Made by a program: the position numbers and the translations under genes
The notes under the pieces: model-generated
Told to the model about the DNA's origin: nothing
Seen by the model: the letters and a program-made list of their open reading frames with translations, nothing else
Databases searched by the model: none
Shown: positions 19,891 to 30,137 of the stretch, piece by piece
Layout: every line of letters begins with the position of its first letter
Numbering within the stretch: position 1 is the first letter of the stretch
Source of the DNA: Terebella lapidaria
Lineage: Eukaryota; Annelida; Polychaeta; Terebellida; Terebellidae
NCBI GenBank assembly: GCA_949152475.1
Contig: OX424568.1
Span: 25,271,667-25,335,666, forward strand
Direction of reading: 5' to 3'
DNA length: 64,000 bases

Positions 19891-20405
19891 GCAATAAAAA
19901 AAAGAATTATCCCAACCTCAACAAAATATTTACTCATACACATACGCATAGTGCCCTCAGGCAAACCTCATAAAGTATTATTTGTTAAGTGTATTTGTTA
20001 AAAAGCATGTGGGTGTATGTATGAAAATAAACAACTTTGATATATGAAGTTATATTAGTAATATATTAGACATAATATATACAGGTGTTGGGGAAATGTG
20101 AAAATAGTTATTTAAAAAATCCTTTCCCACTGACGAATCGCAAAGTTTATGTCTGTTAGTTCAAAATTCAATAGTGCAAAAGTTCCAAATCCTAAATGCG
20201 TGCGCTGACGAATGCCGTATGAAAGTGAAGTCTCTTATGAGGGCATGTGTTCCCGTCCATGTCTTTGGGCTATTCGGGGTGGGGGGGGGGCCCATCATTT
20301 TGTGGTAGCGGGGCCGATGTCTAGGGTCGATTGCGTTAAGGAATTCAGCCTAGTAGAGGTTGACATACGGTTGAAGGGGGGCTAAGCCCTGTTGGTGGGT
20401 TGATA

Positions 20406-20852
20406 TTAGGTTAATACGTGGTCTGGGTGAAGAATGGTCGGATGCATCCCTTGGGGATTGCGGGGAGGGGTAGGAGGCGGTACTCGTACCTCATTAAATA
20501 TGAGTCTGAGGGTCCGTTTGTTGTATCCCCGTTGGAGGAAAAATAATGTCATTTGTTTTGAGATTTCCAGGAAGTCATCCTCTAACGAGCAGATTCTTTT
20601 TATCCTTGTGTACATGCCTTTAATGAGGTCCTTTTTGCACTGGTGAGGGTGGGCTGAGGTGGCTTCTAAATACAGGTCGTGTTCTGTAGGTTTAAAATAC
20701 ACCTTAGTTACACAGAATGCACTGAGGGGGGGGGGGGGGGGGGGGGGGCTGGGGTACTCTTCAACCTGGGTGCCGGTACCCTCCTTGGCTGTGAAGAGCG
20801 ATGGTGGTGTCTGAAGTGATTCTGAAGTCTGAAGTGATTGTATGCTGGTCAT
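20406..20852 (-). pseudogene. Penelope-like retroelement fragment
   Basis: The minus-strand frame includes VYFKPTEHDLYLEATSAHPH, then KRICSLEDDFLEISKQM and LFFLQRGYNKRTLRL. KPTxxHxYL...SxHPxH and RxRRICSxxxDF...RGY blocks are typical of the region after the catalytic core in Penelope-like reverse transcriptases. Upstream of it the frame runs into a proline stretch encoded by the G-run, so only about 70 residues are element-derived. The copy is a short broken fossil of a different lineage from the one at 11 kb. Confidence 0.6.
20726..20748. repeat. G homopolymer, 23 bases
   Basis: An uninterrupted G-run at the edge of the Penelope fragment. Similar G-runs occur at 23,027-23,041 and 52,277-52,294. 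Confidence 0.95.
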
Positions 20853-21030
20853 ATAGACGTGGAATCAATGCTCAGTATTAAGTATTATTTTATAATGCGA
20901 AAACACGAACATTAGCTAGACATGGTATTCGACCAATACTTCCGTCATCAGAATGCACTGTCGGGTACTCTTCAACCTGGGTGCCGTTACCCTCCCTGGC
21001 TGTGAAGAGCCTTGGTGGTGTCAGGTTCCC
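20757..21030. repeat. Direct repeat beside the G-run
   Basis: TCTTCAACCTGGGTGCCG plus TACCCTCC and GGCTGTGAAGAGC occurs at about 20,757 and 20,969. A second word, TAGACGTGGAATCAAT with CAGTATTAAGTATT, near 20,857 recurs at 50,150. These may mark the ends of a retroelement related to the adjacent fragment. Confidence 0.55.
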
Positions 21031-21159
21031 TGGGAATTACAAAGATTCTGACGACAGCCTGGAAGTCACCAATAGCTGTGCTATATACGATCATTAGCTG
21101 TGCCATATAGGAGTTCCTATATAATCACAACGCAAACATAAGCTCTATCTACAAGTATT

Positions 21160-21345
21160 TCGTTTGTAGAGGCGAATTTGGCAAAAATGGCTGTTTTCAC
21201 ATTTTAAGTCATCTAAGGTCAAATTCAGGTCACCATACAAATCACCAGATATGACTTCCCATTTGAAAGTGCCAATATCTAAGCCCTATCGTCAAGCCTT
21301 CTTTCAGTACAGTTGTGGCAGCTCCCATTATGAAGGAAAAATTCA
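21160..21345 (-). mobile_element. Family B fragment, inverted
   Basis: Reverse-complement of the family-B block: TCATAATGGGAGCT, then the GATAGAGCTTAG-like word, TTTCAAATGGGAAGTCATAT and GACCTTGAATTTGACC-like segment. A shorter inverted piece lies at 26,390-26,455. Confidence 0.65.
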
Positions 21346-21504
21346 CACGCGGTACATCGTTTGCACCACCAAGTGTATGATGCCTCCATTTAGGATTAAT
21401 ATGCCTGGCTCATATGTAGAATAGTGGCAAGTGCTGGGAAACAAGTGCTGGTGCCCGCTCTGCACAGATTCATCTCTTGTATTGGACTCCCACCCGTGAG
21501 AAAG

Positions 21505-21700
21505 TCAACAATCGATGTTACCTGGCCTGGGTTCTGGCCAGAACAAAAACTGGTTCATGTTATGGTATCTGGTCTGGATAGTTATGAACAACTTGCACAA
21601 ACACATCAGTCTGAACTTTCTGATTACACGGCACACTGGAATAGTTACCAAATTGCATGTTTTCACGATGACATGTAATGTGTTTTCGGCAGATATTTCT
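21505..21700 (+). pseudogene. Possible catalytic fragment of the transposase-like family
   Basis: One frame reads SGQNKNWFMLWYLVWIVMN and SLNFLITRHTG. The family begun at 2.6 kb carries DNCSxQNKNWxL and a later LKxLExGHT motif. Here the leading DNC is missing, an adjacent frame carries parts of the match, and identity is low, so this is a tentative relic. Confidence 0.3.
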
Positions 21701-22844
21701 GAACACGTCAAATGTGTTTGTCGTGTGATTGTTGACATCATCACTGTTGTATAATGAAACGTGAATACTTTCTATAATGTATTTTAAAACATCCTGTACT
21801 TGTATATTTACGAATGTGTCATGTGAGACAGGGTCATGAAGTTCAAAAAATGCAAAAGGCTTTTTCTGTTCTATTATTGTATGATTACCGAACTTGGTGG
21901 TTTATACATTTTTTACCTGAATATGTTTTTCAAATTTTGGTATTATGGTATTCAAATTTTTGTTTGTTGTTCATTTAATGTTAAATTGTTGTTATTACAG
22001 TTGAACTCTACATTTATTCATTCATTCATTTATTCAAAAACTAGTCGAACTTGATGTCAAATATTGATGGCACCAATTTGAATGCTTACTGTACTTAACA
22101 CATTGATTTTGCATGTTTCGTTATTTATTGGCATCTTTTGTCGCATTTTCACAATGTTGTATTTCATTGCATGTTATTATGTGTCTATTCACTGTATAGT
22201 GCAATGATATTTTTTATCAATATTATATTGTTTTCTCTATTGAATGTATTTAAAGTCAGTTGTTGAGATGTTGCGGATGGTGTGTATTCATTCGGGGGAG
22301 TTAATAAATTGTTGAATCTGTAGAGTGAAGAATGTTTTTGGTAATCCGCAAAGTAGTTTGTTCAATTCAATATAGTTATTCGATTTTTTTTTTGCATTCA
22401 GCTAATCCAGATTTTATTTATTTATGTACTAGTGGTATGTATTATAGACTTTATTGTTTATCAAAACATCAAAAGGAAGTATGAAGTTATTTCGGCCAAG
22501 GAATGCAGTGTTGTATTACACTTTCCGAGCAAAATATTTAAATGCGATTTTCTCACAATATTCATTCTGTGAATATCCAGAAGTGTTGAATACAGTTACA
22601 ACTGTTATATTCAATGACATTATGGATCTTAGTACAAAGTACTAGTGGTATATGTTGAGGCTTTATCAAAGTAGCAAATAAAGAAATTGATTCATGATTG
22701 ACCATTTAATCATAAATGTATTGTAGACGAATTAGAGCAAAAATAGATCGATCCAGGATGTATGTGTAACGCAGAGTCGAGTGCGACTGCACATAGCTTA
22801 ACAGTAGCAGGCAACGTTGCTGTCTTGTTAATATGGAGACTGGT

Positions 22845-23170
22845 ATTGCAGTGCCGACTGTGCCCAGAGCAAGCGCTACATCTACTGCTATTGCAAGAAG
22901 AGGGTTGGGGTAGACCAACAAAAAGGAATGGTCCAGTGTGCACATGGAGAAGACTGCAAGAGACATGAGTGGTACCACCTGGCATGTCTCAATCTTAGAA
23001 GAATAACTCGTGGGGAATGGTGGAGAGGGGGGGGGGGGGGGCGTAAGATTATTGTTTACAGTATTAATAATAAGAATGTGTATTTATGAGCTTATGAGCA
23101 TAAGTTTCCAATATGAATGTATGCATATGTGTGGTACTGCTGTGATGTCTGTGCGAGTGATAATGCAGAC
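22845..23170 (+). pseudogene. PHD-finger coding segment (two exons)
   Basis: One frame gives GDWYCSADCAQSKR, then YIYCYCKKRVGVDQQKGMVQ followed by CAHGEDCKRHEWYHLACLN. After about 130 bp comes VWYCCDVCASDN. Together these place C-x-C, C, C, H, C and W-x-C-x2-C as in a C4HC3 PHD finger split by an intron; the leading DWYCSADC looks like the end of a preceding finger. PHD fingers bind histone tails, and in invertebrate mobile elements they often accompany Ulp1 or OTU proteases. A G-run sits in the presumed intron. Splice sites are not unambiguous. Confidence 0.5.
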
Positions 23171-23359
23171 CTGGACCGTGTGTTGGAGCACTCACATGAG
23201 CTTTTGAGCCAAGGGCTGAACATGCTGGCTCGAAGGGATGCTGTGCGAGAAGGAGATGGGCCTGCGATGTTGGACCACTGGATGCTAGATCTCCTGACGT
23301 TTTGGCCACTTTCCCTGTTTATCATCAACATTCCGGTATTCAAAACAATACACGATGGT

Positions 23360-23600
23360 CTAGCTATGTTATAAATAGTAGTGAAATGCATCTTCACATT
23401 TCGGACGAGGAAGACAGATATGGAGACCAAATAGTTATGCAGGCGATTTCAGAAATGTTTAATTGTGAAATAGTCATATATTCGACTTTGAAGCAAAGCG
23501 CTACCCTGATTCGCCCAGAAGGTGAAGGAACTTTACTGAAGCCATGCCATTTATTGTCCTAGGACATTTTCCCGAAGGTCAAGGAAAGGTCATGTAGAAA
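23360..23600 (+). pseudogene. OTU-like cysteine protease, C-terminal half
   Basis: Frames read MHLHISDEEDRYGDQIVMQA, ISEMFNCEIVIYST, LIRPEGE and, in the next frame, PFIVLGHFPEGQGKV. OTU proteases, which cleave ubiquitin chains, have YGDxxxLQAxxxxFxxxIxV and a C-terminal LGHxxEGxGEHY catalytic histidine. The expected HY pair is absent, replaced by KVM and a stop. The catalytic DGNC motif is not found upstream, where GDGPAMLDH may be its remnant. It lies downstream of the PHD segment on the same strand. Confidence 0.4.
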
Positions 23601-23609
23601 CTCCTAGAC

Positions 23610-24950
23610 ATGGAGTTTGGTGCCCGCAAAAACTTTGTGGCTTCTTCGAGTGGCAAAATGACCGTAATTGCTAAATATTAACTGAATATCAAAATATTAT
23701 GTAAGATAGACCTGGATCCATTGTATTTATTGTAAACCACTTGAAGTTGTAGCATACAGGGCCATAAATACTGGTATTTTATAAAAAAAAAACCCTAGTA
23801 GTTCACTGTAGTTCACAGATTCTTAGCAGTTCGTATCCAACCGATGTGACAGATAAAGGCAATTTGAAGGATATATAGACTATGGATTGCATCGATAAAC
23901 TTTTAGACACTGGTCTATGTTCATATTTATATTTTATCTTTTCTTCTATCATTTTTCCTGAACAAAACTCCGTGCAGGAGATCGCTGTCCCCTCACAATC
24001 ACAGCGGTAGGACCAAGTTGTATTTACCAGTTGAGCTACCGGTATTCACGCGTATGGTGTTACCTTTGTATTTTCCATACCTGTATTCACGTTCCATGGC
24101 GTATTTATACTCGTACCCGTAAACGGGTATCTCGAACTGCCAACAGAAGTGTCGTCATGCATACTTACTGTGAAGTTTTTTTTTTCTGTAACCTGGTAAC
24201 GCAAGTGCAAATTACTGAATGTATACAAAGCTCATAATGCCCTAGGTCCGATTGTAAAGAAATAAGACACCTTTCGGAATGATTGCAATGCTAAGAACTT
24301 GGTGTGACATAACCATGTTAAATTGTCATTTTAAGTTTTTCTTTATCACTGACTATAGCACAGCTTTTTCACATGAAAATGCATATTAATTATGTATTCA
24401 AGTATTTCATAGGCACTTATGAAGTAGACGTAGCAATGTTTATATTTTAGGAGATGTGGGGACTATTTAGAAGCTACGAGAGTATGAAAAACATCTGTAA
24501 TAAGATTAGACTGCAACATCATGAGATAATAACAAGTGTCAATCTGAGGAAGTGCACGGCTACATTGACACAAGTAATCATACATTATTTTTTTTTATAG
24601 GCGTTGCTGCGTCCAGGGTCGTGGTAGGGCAAGAGAGGTATGGATAAATGATCATTAAGAAAACAAGAATCATATATATATAGTTCAATTTTGTTTTTTT
24701 ATTTTCATTTATTCACTTATTCATTATTAGTTAGATTTTTTATATATATTAAAAATACACTATTTAGTAGTCCGCTCCAAACATTGAAGGAAGGGGGTCA
24801 CAAAGCGTTTTTTTTAAAAATAAATACCTGTATCAACATAATCTAGAGCTTCAAAATGATATATTCTATAGAGTAATTGTTCAGCATTCTAAAACTGAAA
24901 AGAAAATAGGGGGTCACCGTATCCGTTCGCATGGAAAACACGATGCAAGA
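23610..24950. other. No supported feature
   Basis: AT-rich sequence with short frames only. No family match inside the window. A T-run and AT-rich tract lie at 24,585-24,745. Confidence 0.5.
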
Positions 24951-24957
24951 TGTGAAT

Positions 24958-25452
24958 GTAAGTATCAATCTGTTGCCACCAATGCAGTCAGATTTTGATG
25001 ATGCCAATAACAAACGTAAAATACAACATTTTGCAATAGAAACAAAGCCCGACCAAATAGTTTATCCAAAGACACACTGGCGTCATCAGGGGCAGACAGT
25101 GTGTTAAATGTAGTTGTTTCTACTATACACCTGATGGAATTAGTATACAACTGCCCAACAACCTATGAAAATAATTTAGAAATCCGAAACAAACCCCATG
25201 AAACAGATATATGACAAGTACATAAGTACCTAATCACAAGCCCGAAGGCTACTGAGTTGATGGTATCCTCGGGGACAGATTTAACGTCCGCCAGCAGTGA
25301 CACCGACTCAGTGGTATGAATGTAAGTATCAATCTGTTACCACCAATACAGTCAGATTTTGATGATGCCAATAACAAACGTAAAATACAACATTTTGCAA
25401 TAGAAACAAAGCCCGACCAAATAGTTTATCCAAAGACACACTGGCGTCATCA
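24958..25452. mobile_element. Family A copy, one and a third units
   Basis: GTAAGTATCAATCTGTT at 24,958 and again at 25,322 gives a 364-bp period. The second unit breaks off within the GGCGTCATCA word. Identity to the 6.8-kb dimer is high. Confidence 0.85.
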
Positions 25453-25539
25453 TATAATATGGACAAAAAAATGTGCGAAAATGCCAGAATTTATGTCATT
25501 TTAGGTAAATATGTGTGATTTTGATTGTGTGAAAATGGG

Positions 25540-25860
25540 CGGTGTCATTCTGGACATTACAGACTCACTATCAACTCTCTTTTTGTATTAGGAATCTACA
25601 AACCATCTCTACAAAGCATCCCATCAAAAACGGCACCAAACCTCATTCAGACTTGTCCCGAACCTCATTCAGACCTATACTGGGATTGTTCTAACTCGTT
25701 TACACTGTTTTTCGCTAATATTTTTGTGATGCTTAACGCTATCTTTCTATAACTTGACATAATTCACCTGTGAGTCAAACGGCAATTTTCTACCAAATTT
25801 CAGACAGCTAACGCGAAAATTGAAAAAGTTGGCAATATTCAATGAATAATCTAACCTTAA
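25540..25860. repeat. Degenerate repeat family E
   Basis: A sequence of loosely ordered words (TTCACCTG, TAACGG, ATTTCA, GAAAAAGTTGGCAAT, and AATGTTAAATTTC in other copies) is shared with 3,290-3,370, 29,480-29,640 and 49,030-49,150. Identity is weak. No coding. Confidence 0.45.
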
Positions 25861-26127
25861 CGCGATGTCACAAAAATGTGAAATATAAACACTAAAAGTT
25901 ACAAAACAAATGTGCCAAGTCCGACGGCCTCATGAAACTTAGGTAGTTTCCATGTGATGGTGGGAGAATAAAGAACCATGGTCCTTATGGTATCTCACAG
26001 AGACGTTCTCTGTATAATGATGAGGACGGCAGAAACGTAGTAGTTTTTTCCCACGTAAGGAATGAACACGACTGTATAAACATAGCACCAATGGTGGTGT
26101 ACTCGGCAGACCATGAGAGTTGCATAT

Positions 26128-26800
26128 TTTTTTCAAAAAATTCAGTATTGATTTTCCAAAATTTATCATTGTCACATTTATCTTCAACTCTATTGTCAAA
26201 ACATGTTCCTGGATGTTGCCGAACACATGACTTCCGTATTGACTATAATACGAAATTATGTTACATCTTGACAGGCTTCGTCCGTTAATGACATATATAT
26301 TTCAGCACCAAAAATTTGCTCAAGATGCGAGGTGACTGAAACAATGTTATTATGGCCACTGCATATGAGCCGAGCGTAATAAATACTCGAGCTCTATCTT
26401 CAAGCGCCCGAGGAGCTTACTCCATACAGCTCCCATTATGAAGGATAAAGTGGATAAAAATACTTTTGGTGCATGGTATACACGGGTTGGAGGCATCAGG
26501 GTTCCCTTAGCTTTGCAACAGAGCATAGCTGTCAGCCTTGCTTTGCTGAATGTAACTGTCATCTGCGGTTTTTGCTGGGCAACGGACTTATTGCGCCGGA
26601 CTTATTCCCAAACTCGACGCCTGTTTCATCCCCATTTCCAAATTCGATTCGGTTTGGTTGATGATATCTTCGGATGAAAGGAAATCTCGATATGAGTTTT
26701 TCAAAAAATTCAGTATTGATTTTCCAAAATAAAAACCGTCACATTTATCTTCAACTCTATTGTCAAAACATGTTCCTGGATGTTGCCGAACACATGACTT
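26128..26800. repeat. 105-bp direct repeat flanking 460 bp
   Basis: TTTTTCAAAAAATTCAGTAT through TGTTGCCGAACACATGACTT occurs at 26,128-26,232 and 26,696-26,800. The interval holds an inverted family-B piece and a frame without motifs. The layout resembles terminal direct repeats or a local duplication; I cannot tell which. Confidence 0.6.
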
Positions 26801-26944
26801 TATTTTTATTCATCTGTTCTTTGCAAAGCTTGGATCTCGAACTTGCCGCCAAACCTATTTATAGTGCTGTACACTGGTAAACCAAGGTAAGGTTTACCTA
26901 CATATTACACACAAATAAATTATGAATTGTTGATGATTACATCT

Positions 26945-27805
26945 TTTCAGAAATCGTCAACGAAGTCAATGGCCTGTACAAATCGAAAATGGCGGCTATT
27001 GTTGGGCTTCGCAAACTCAACCCTCCATTGTAGGGTTTGTTGCATCGGCAGCAATGGCCAAGGTGCGGGAGTCAACAAACTTACAGTCCTCAATCAAGCG
27101 CCAAACCTTGGTTTCTCGGGGAATCCAGGCACAGGCATGGAAGATTATGTGTCATAATTTGATTGCATGTTAATTTCAATTGCATGTTAAATTCACAGTT
27201 GCTGATGACATTTCGCAAGATCGGGTGAAGTCATTTCTGCAGTCAGAAGAAGAGGGACGACACAATTGAGTCATCGAAAAGCTCGAAAATATGAGACATA
27301 TCTGGAGAAAATGCATGTGAAGGTGGACAATCTGGCCTCAGTGATCGTGACAACTGGCAGTAGGCAGTCAGACGTGCCAGATCTGCAATTAACACAGGGT
27401 GTGGAGAACCCGGTTAAAGAGCCAGAATTATCCAAGCCAGAATCACTACTACGTACCATGGACTTCATCTCGTCAGCATCTTCTGATGTCTCCATTGAAA
27501 TGGACTATATGGGGGATTCATTGTCCCTGGAGCCAGCCGCCGTCACCACAGTAAAAGCAGCTCCACCAGGATTTCTCGCAGCCTCTGTGTCCATTCAGTC
27601 GACTTCTACCTCAAAAAAGGTCGGCGCTATGGCAACAGCAGCTCCACCAGGATCTCTCGAAGCCTCTGTGCCCAAGACGCCTGCTGCGTCAGCAACATCT
27701 GACACCAGTGATTTCACGAGTGTCCAAACGGATCAGCAGGTCTGTCATGAACTGTTCAACACCACCGACCACAACAAAATCGTGAGACAAAATCGTGATA
27801 ATTGA
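26945..27805 (+). CDS. Hypothetical multi-exon protein
   Basis: A TTTTCAG acceptor at 26,950 opens IVNEVNGLYKSKMAAIVGLR. After a TTCACAG acceptor near 27,197 comes VADDISQDRVKSFLQSEEEG, and a 179-residue frame to 27,805 reads HRKARKYETYLEKMHVKVDN followed by serine, threonine and proline-rich sequence. Two near-identical segments (AAPPGFLAASV and AAPPGSLEASV) show an internal duplication. The frames do not join simply. No domain is recognised. Confidence 0.35.
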
Positions 27806-27971
27806 TGATATGATTTATGTGAGACGACTGATCACTACGACTACGTCCTTTACATATCATCATGTTGGATGATGTAGGGTCATCTATTTATTCTAAGACA
27901 TAAAAAATGCTAGTGCGAATGAAGATGATGTAATCCAAGACTGTAATGTTTGTAAAAATAGTGTTGTTTAT

Positions 27972-28245
27972 TCACACCATTACATTTTGACAAATCACCT
28001 TTGGGCACTCACTGGTTCTTTCACAGATCAGTTCAGCAGCTTCACAATCTTTTGCTACTATCTTTTTATTCTGTTTCATTATTGCTCTACTGAGTAATGC
28101 AAGTGCAGAGAGACGTTCTTTAAGGGAACAGCTGTTCAAGGCTTGCACTTTTTGTTCATCTTTATGGACTGTGATCAGATGAGCACGAAGATCAGATTTG
28201 AAGACGTCACAAAATGGACAAGGTCTCTCTGGCCTCCTCCTGACT
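27972..28245 (-). CDS. Zinc-finger coding exon
   Basis: A TTTTCAG acceptor near 28,246 on the minus strand opens RRRPERPCPFCDVFKSDLRA followed by HLITVHKDEQKVQ, LKERLSALALLSRA and ICERTSECPK, ending at a stop near 27,972. CPFC...H...HxD followed by a charged helix is the N-terminal finger of a protein family that I associate with tyrosine-recombinase-like transposon genes (compare 42.5 kb). It is the last exon of its gene or a lone remnant. Confidence 0.5.
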
Positions 28246-28439
28246 GAAAATGAAAAAAAAGTACAATACATGACAAAGATAATGCATTGGCCCACTCATA
28301 GACCTCCAGATACTAGTACCTCAGACATGGGAAGATATGTCTCATGACACTCGGTCATTAAATGATAATTTACATGACACTAAAAAACATATACTGGCAG
28401 AATCATTAACCAACAGGAGTATTGCAGCCACGTGCGGAT

Positions 28440-28632
28440 GTTCCGTCTGCTGTCTTTCCATCTTCTCTCTCCATCTGCTCTCTCATTGTCTTTATCCGTT
28501 GCCTTCTCTCCATCTTCTCTACATCTGTCTCTTCTCTCATCATCTCTGTATGTCATTTTCTTTCCATCTTCTCTCCACCTGTCTGGTCTCTCATTATCTC
28601 TCTCTGTCATCTTTCCATCTTCTTTCCGCCTG
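28440..28632. repeat. Pyrimidine-rich minisatellite, about 60-bp unit
   Basis: TCTTTCCATCTTCTCTCC with CTGTCT and CTCTCATTATCTCT-like segments recurs three times. Both strands give spurious open frames (MTERDNERPDRWRED and similar). Confidence 0.8.
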
Positions 28633-28649
28633 TGACAACAGAGCTGTAG

Positions 28650-30020
28650 TTCTGTTGTTATTCAACTGTTGTCATTCAGAGTATCTAACTCTCCTTTGAA
28701 TTTAGAAGATCCCCTTTGAAGAACCTCGTTACCCACTACGTCTTGGGCAGTGAGTTTACCAGCTAGAAGGTCCCCATAATGGTTCCCAAAGCCTGCAGAT
28801 CTCTGTCTAATGCCGAACCGCCTTCTTAGCTATCAATAAAACCAGCAGACTTATTTCCACTAGAACCATCGTCACAGGGTTCTATTTCTTTGTTATCATC
28901 TGGTGACAAAGTTACGTCAACTTAATAGGCTTTTGTTGTCAGGAGAGTGTTCAGGGCTGAATCGACTAAGAGATGACCTCGTGCAAGCATAGGTATAGGC
29001 TAGCATAGGCCTATATGAATAGGCCTACACTGGTAAATCTCAGTGAATCTACAGCGAACTTGGGCAAAGACAGTAGCATTCATAGGCCTACAAGTCTACT
29101 AGATGTAGGTAGCCTACATTGGCCTATCAAAGCAAAGTCGGTAACAACAAAATGAACAATGAAACTCTAATACCATAAAATGTCGAAAGATGGTAATGCG
29201 CAGCACACAACTGTCTAAGCATGCAAACAGTATACAAGGTATAAAGCATTTGTTAAAAAAGGATCTGAATAATGGGGGATGAACTTTCCCAGGAAGGTAA
29301 CCACACAGAAGCATGTGAATTCTCACAGCAATGCCAGGCCATTACATTGTTCCCTGTGTGATAAAAGGTTCAAGGCCAAGGATTATCTACCAGGCATTTA
29401 AAGGTCCGTGTAGGGCCCTAATGCAAACTATACTCTGGTTTTTATGAGTCGTTACACTTTGTTTTGCAGATATTGTTGTGATGCTACATGGTCTCGTTCT
29501 ATAACCTAACATACTTCACCTGGATGTCTAACGGCACTTTTATATTGAATTTCATACTTCTATCGCTGAAATTGAAGAGGTTGGCAATCTACCCCAATGT
29601 TAAATTTCAACCCCCAAACGGGTTCTCGGGAATTAGTCTAGGGTGTATAGTGTTTCACGGGTAAAACTGCAACACTAACAAATCATGTGGAATTGTTTGC
29701 TTTGAAGACATCTAAATAACATACTAAAAGTATTTTAGGTATGGGATGTTTAGTGTAAAGTGGGTAGTCACTGACTATGATTGGAATGATTTGGGTCTCT
29801 TGAAGTCAATGAATAACAAACGTAAAACTTCCATCACAGGTAGAAGCTGTACCTGTACTTCCCAACGCATGCAGTTGATCGGTAGCAAGGGCCTCACAAG
29901 AAATGAAAATCAGTGAACCTGTTCGCCATTTCAAGAGGAAATTTTGAAGCGATTTATAAATGTTGAGAGGGTGGAATCTGTAACGAGCACTAACACTGCT
30001 CTCCGCCGTATGATGGCAGA
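28650..30020. other. No supported gene
   Basis: Contains a cluster of the word AGGCCTA near 28,990-29,120, family E remnants at 29,480-29,640, and no coding evidence. Confidence 0.5.
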
Positions 30021-30137
30021 GCGCCTATGCTCATCGAAACGTCAAATACCATGTTAGGCGGGTGGCCGATATTGTGCGAGGCACTTTCCGTCATAACAAA
30101 TTTCACTTATATTATACGCAGGTATAATGCAGGTATA

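Noticed and set aside
24965-25150. Minus-strand frame NSIRC...ETTTFNTLSAPDDASVS repeated in many family A copies
   Set aside because: It recurs only because the DNA repeat recurs; frames are broken in several copies and no start or domain is seen.
28380-28610. Frame with repeated RWREDG and ERRDRCREDG
   Set aside because: Translation of the pyrimidine-rich minisatellite.
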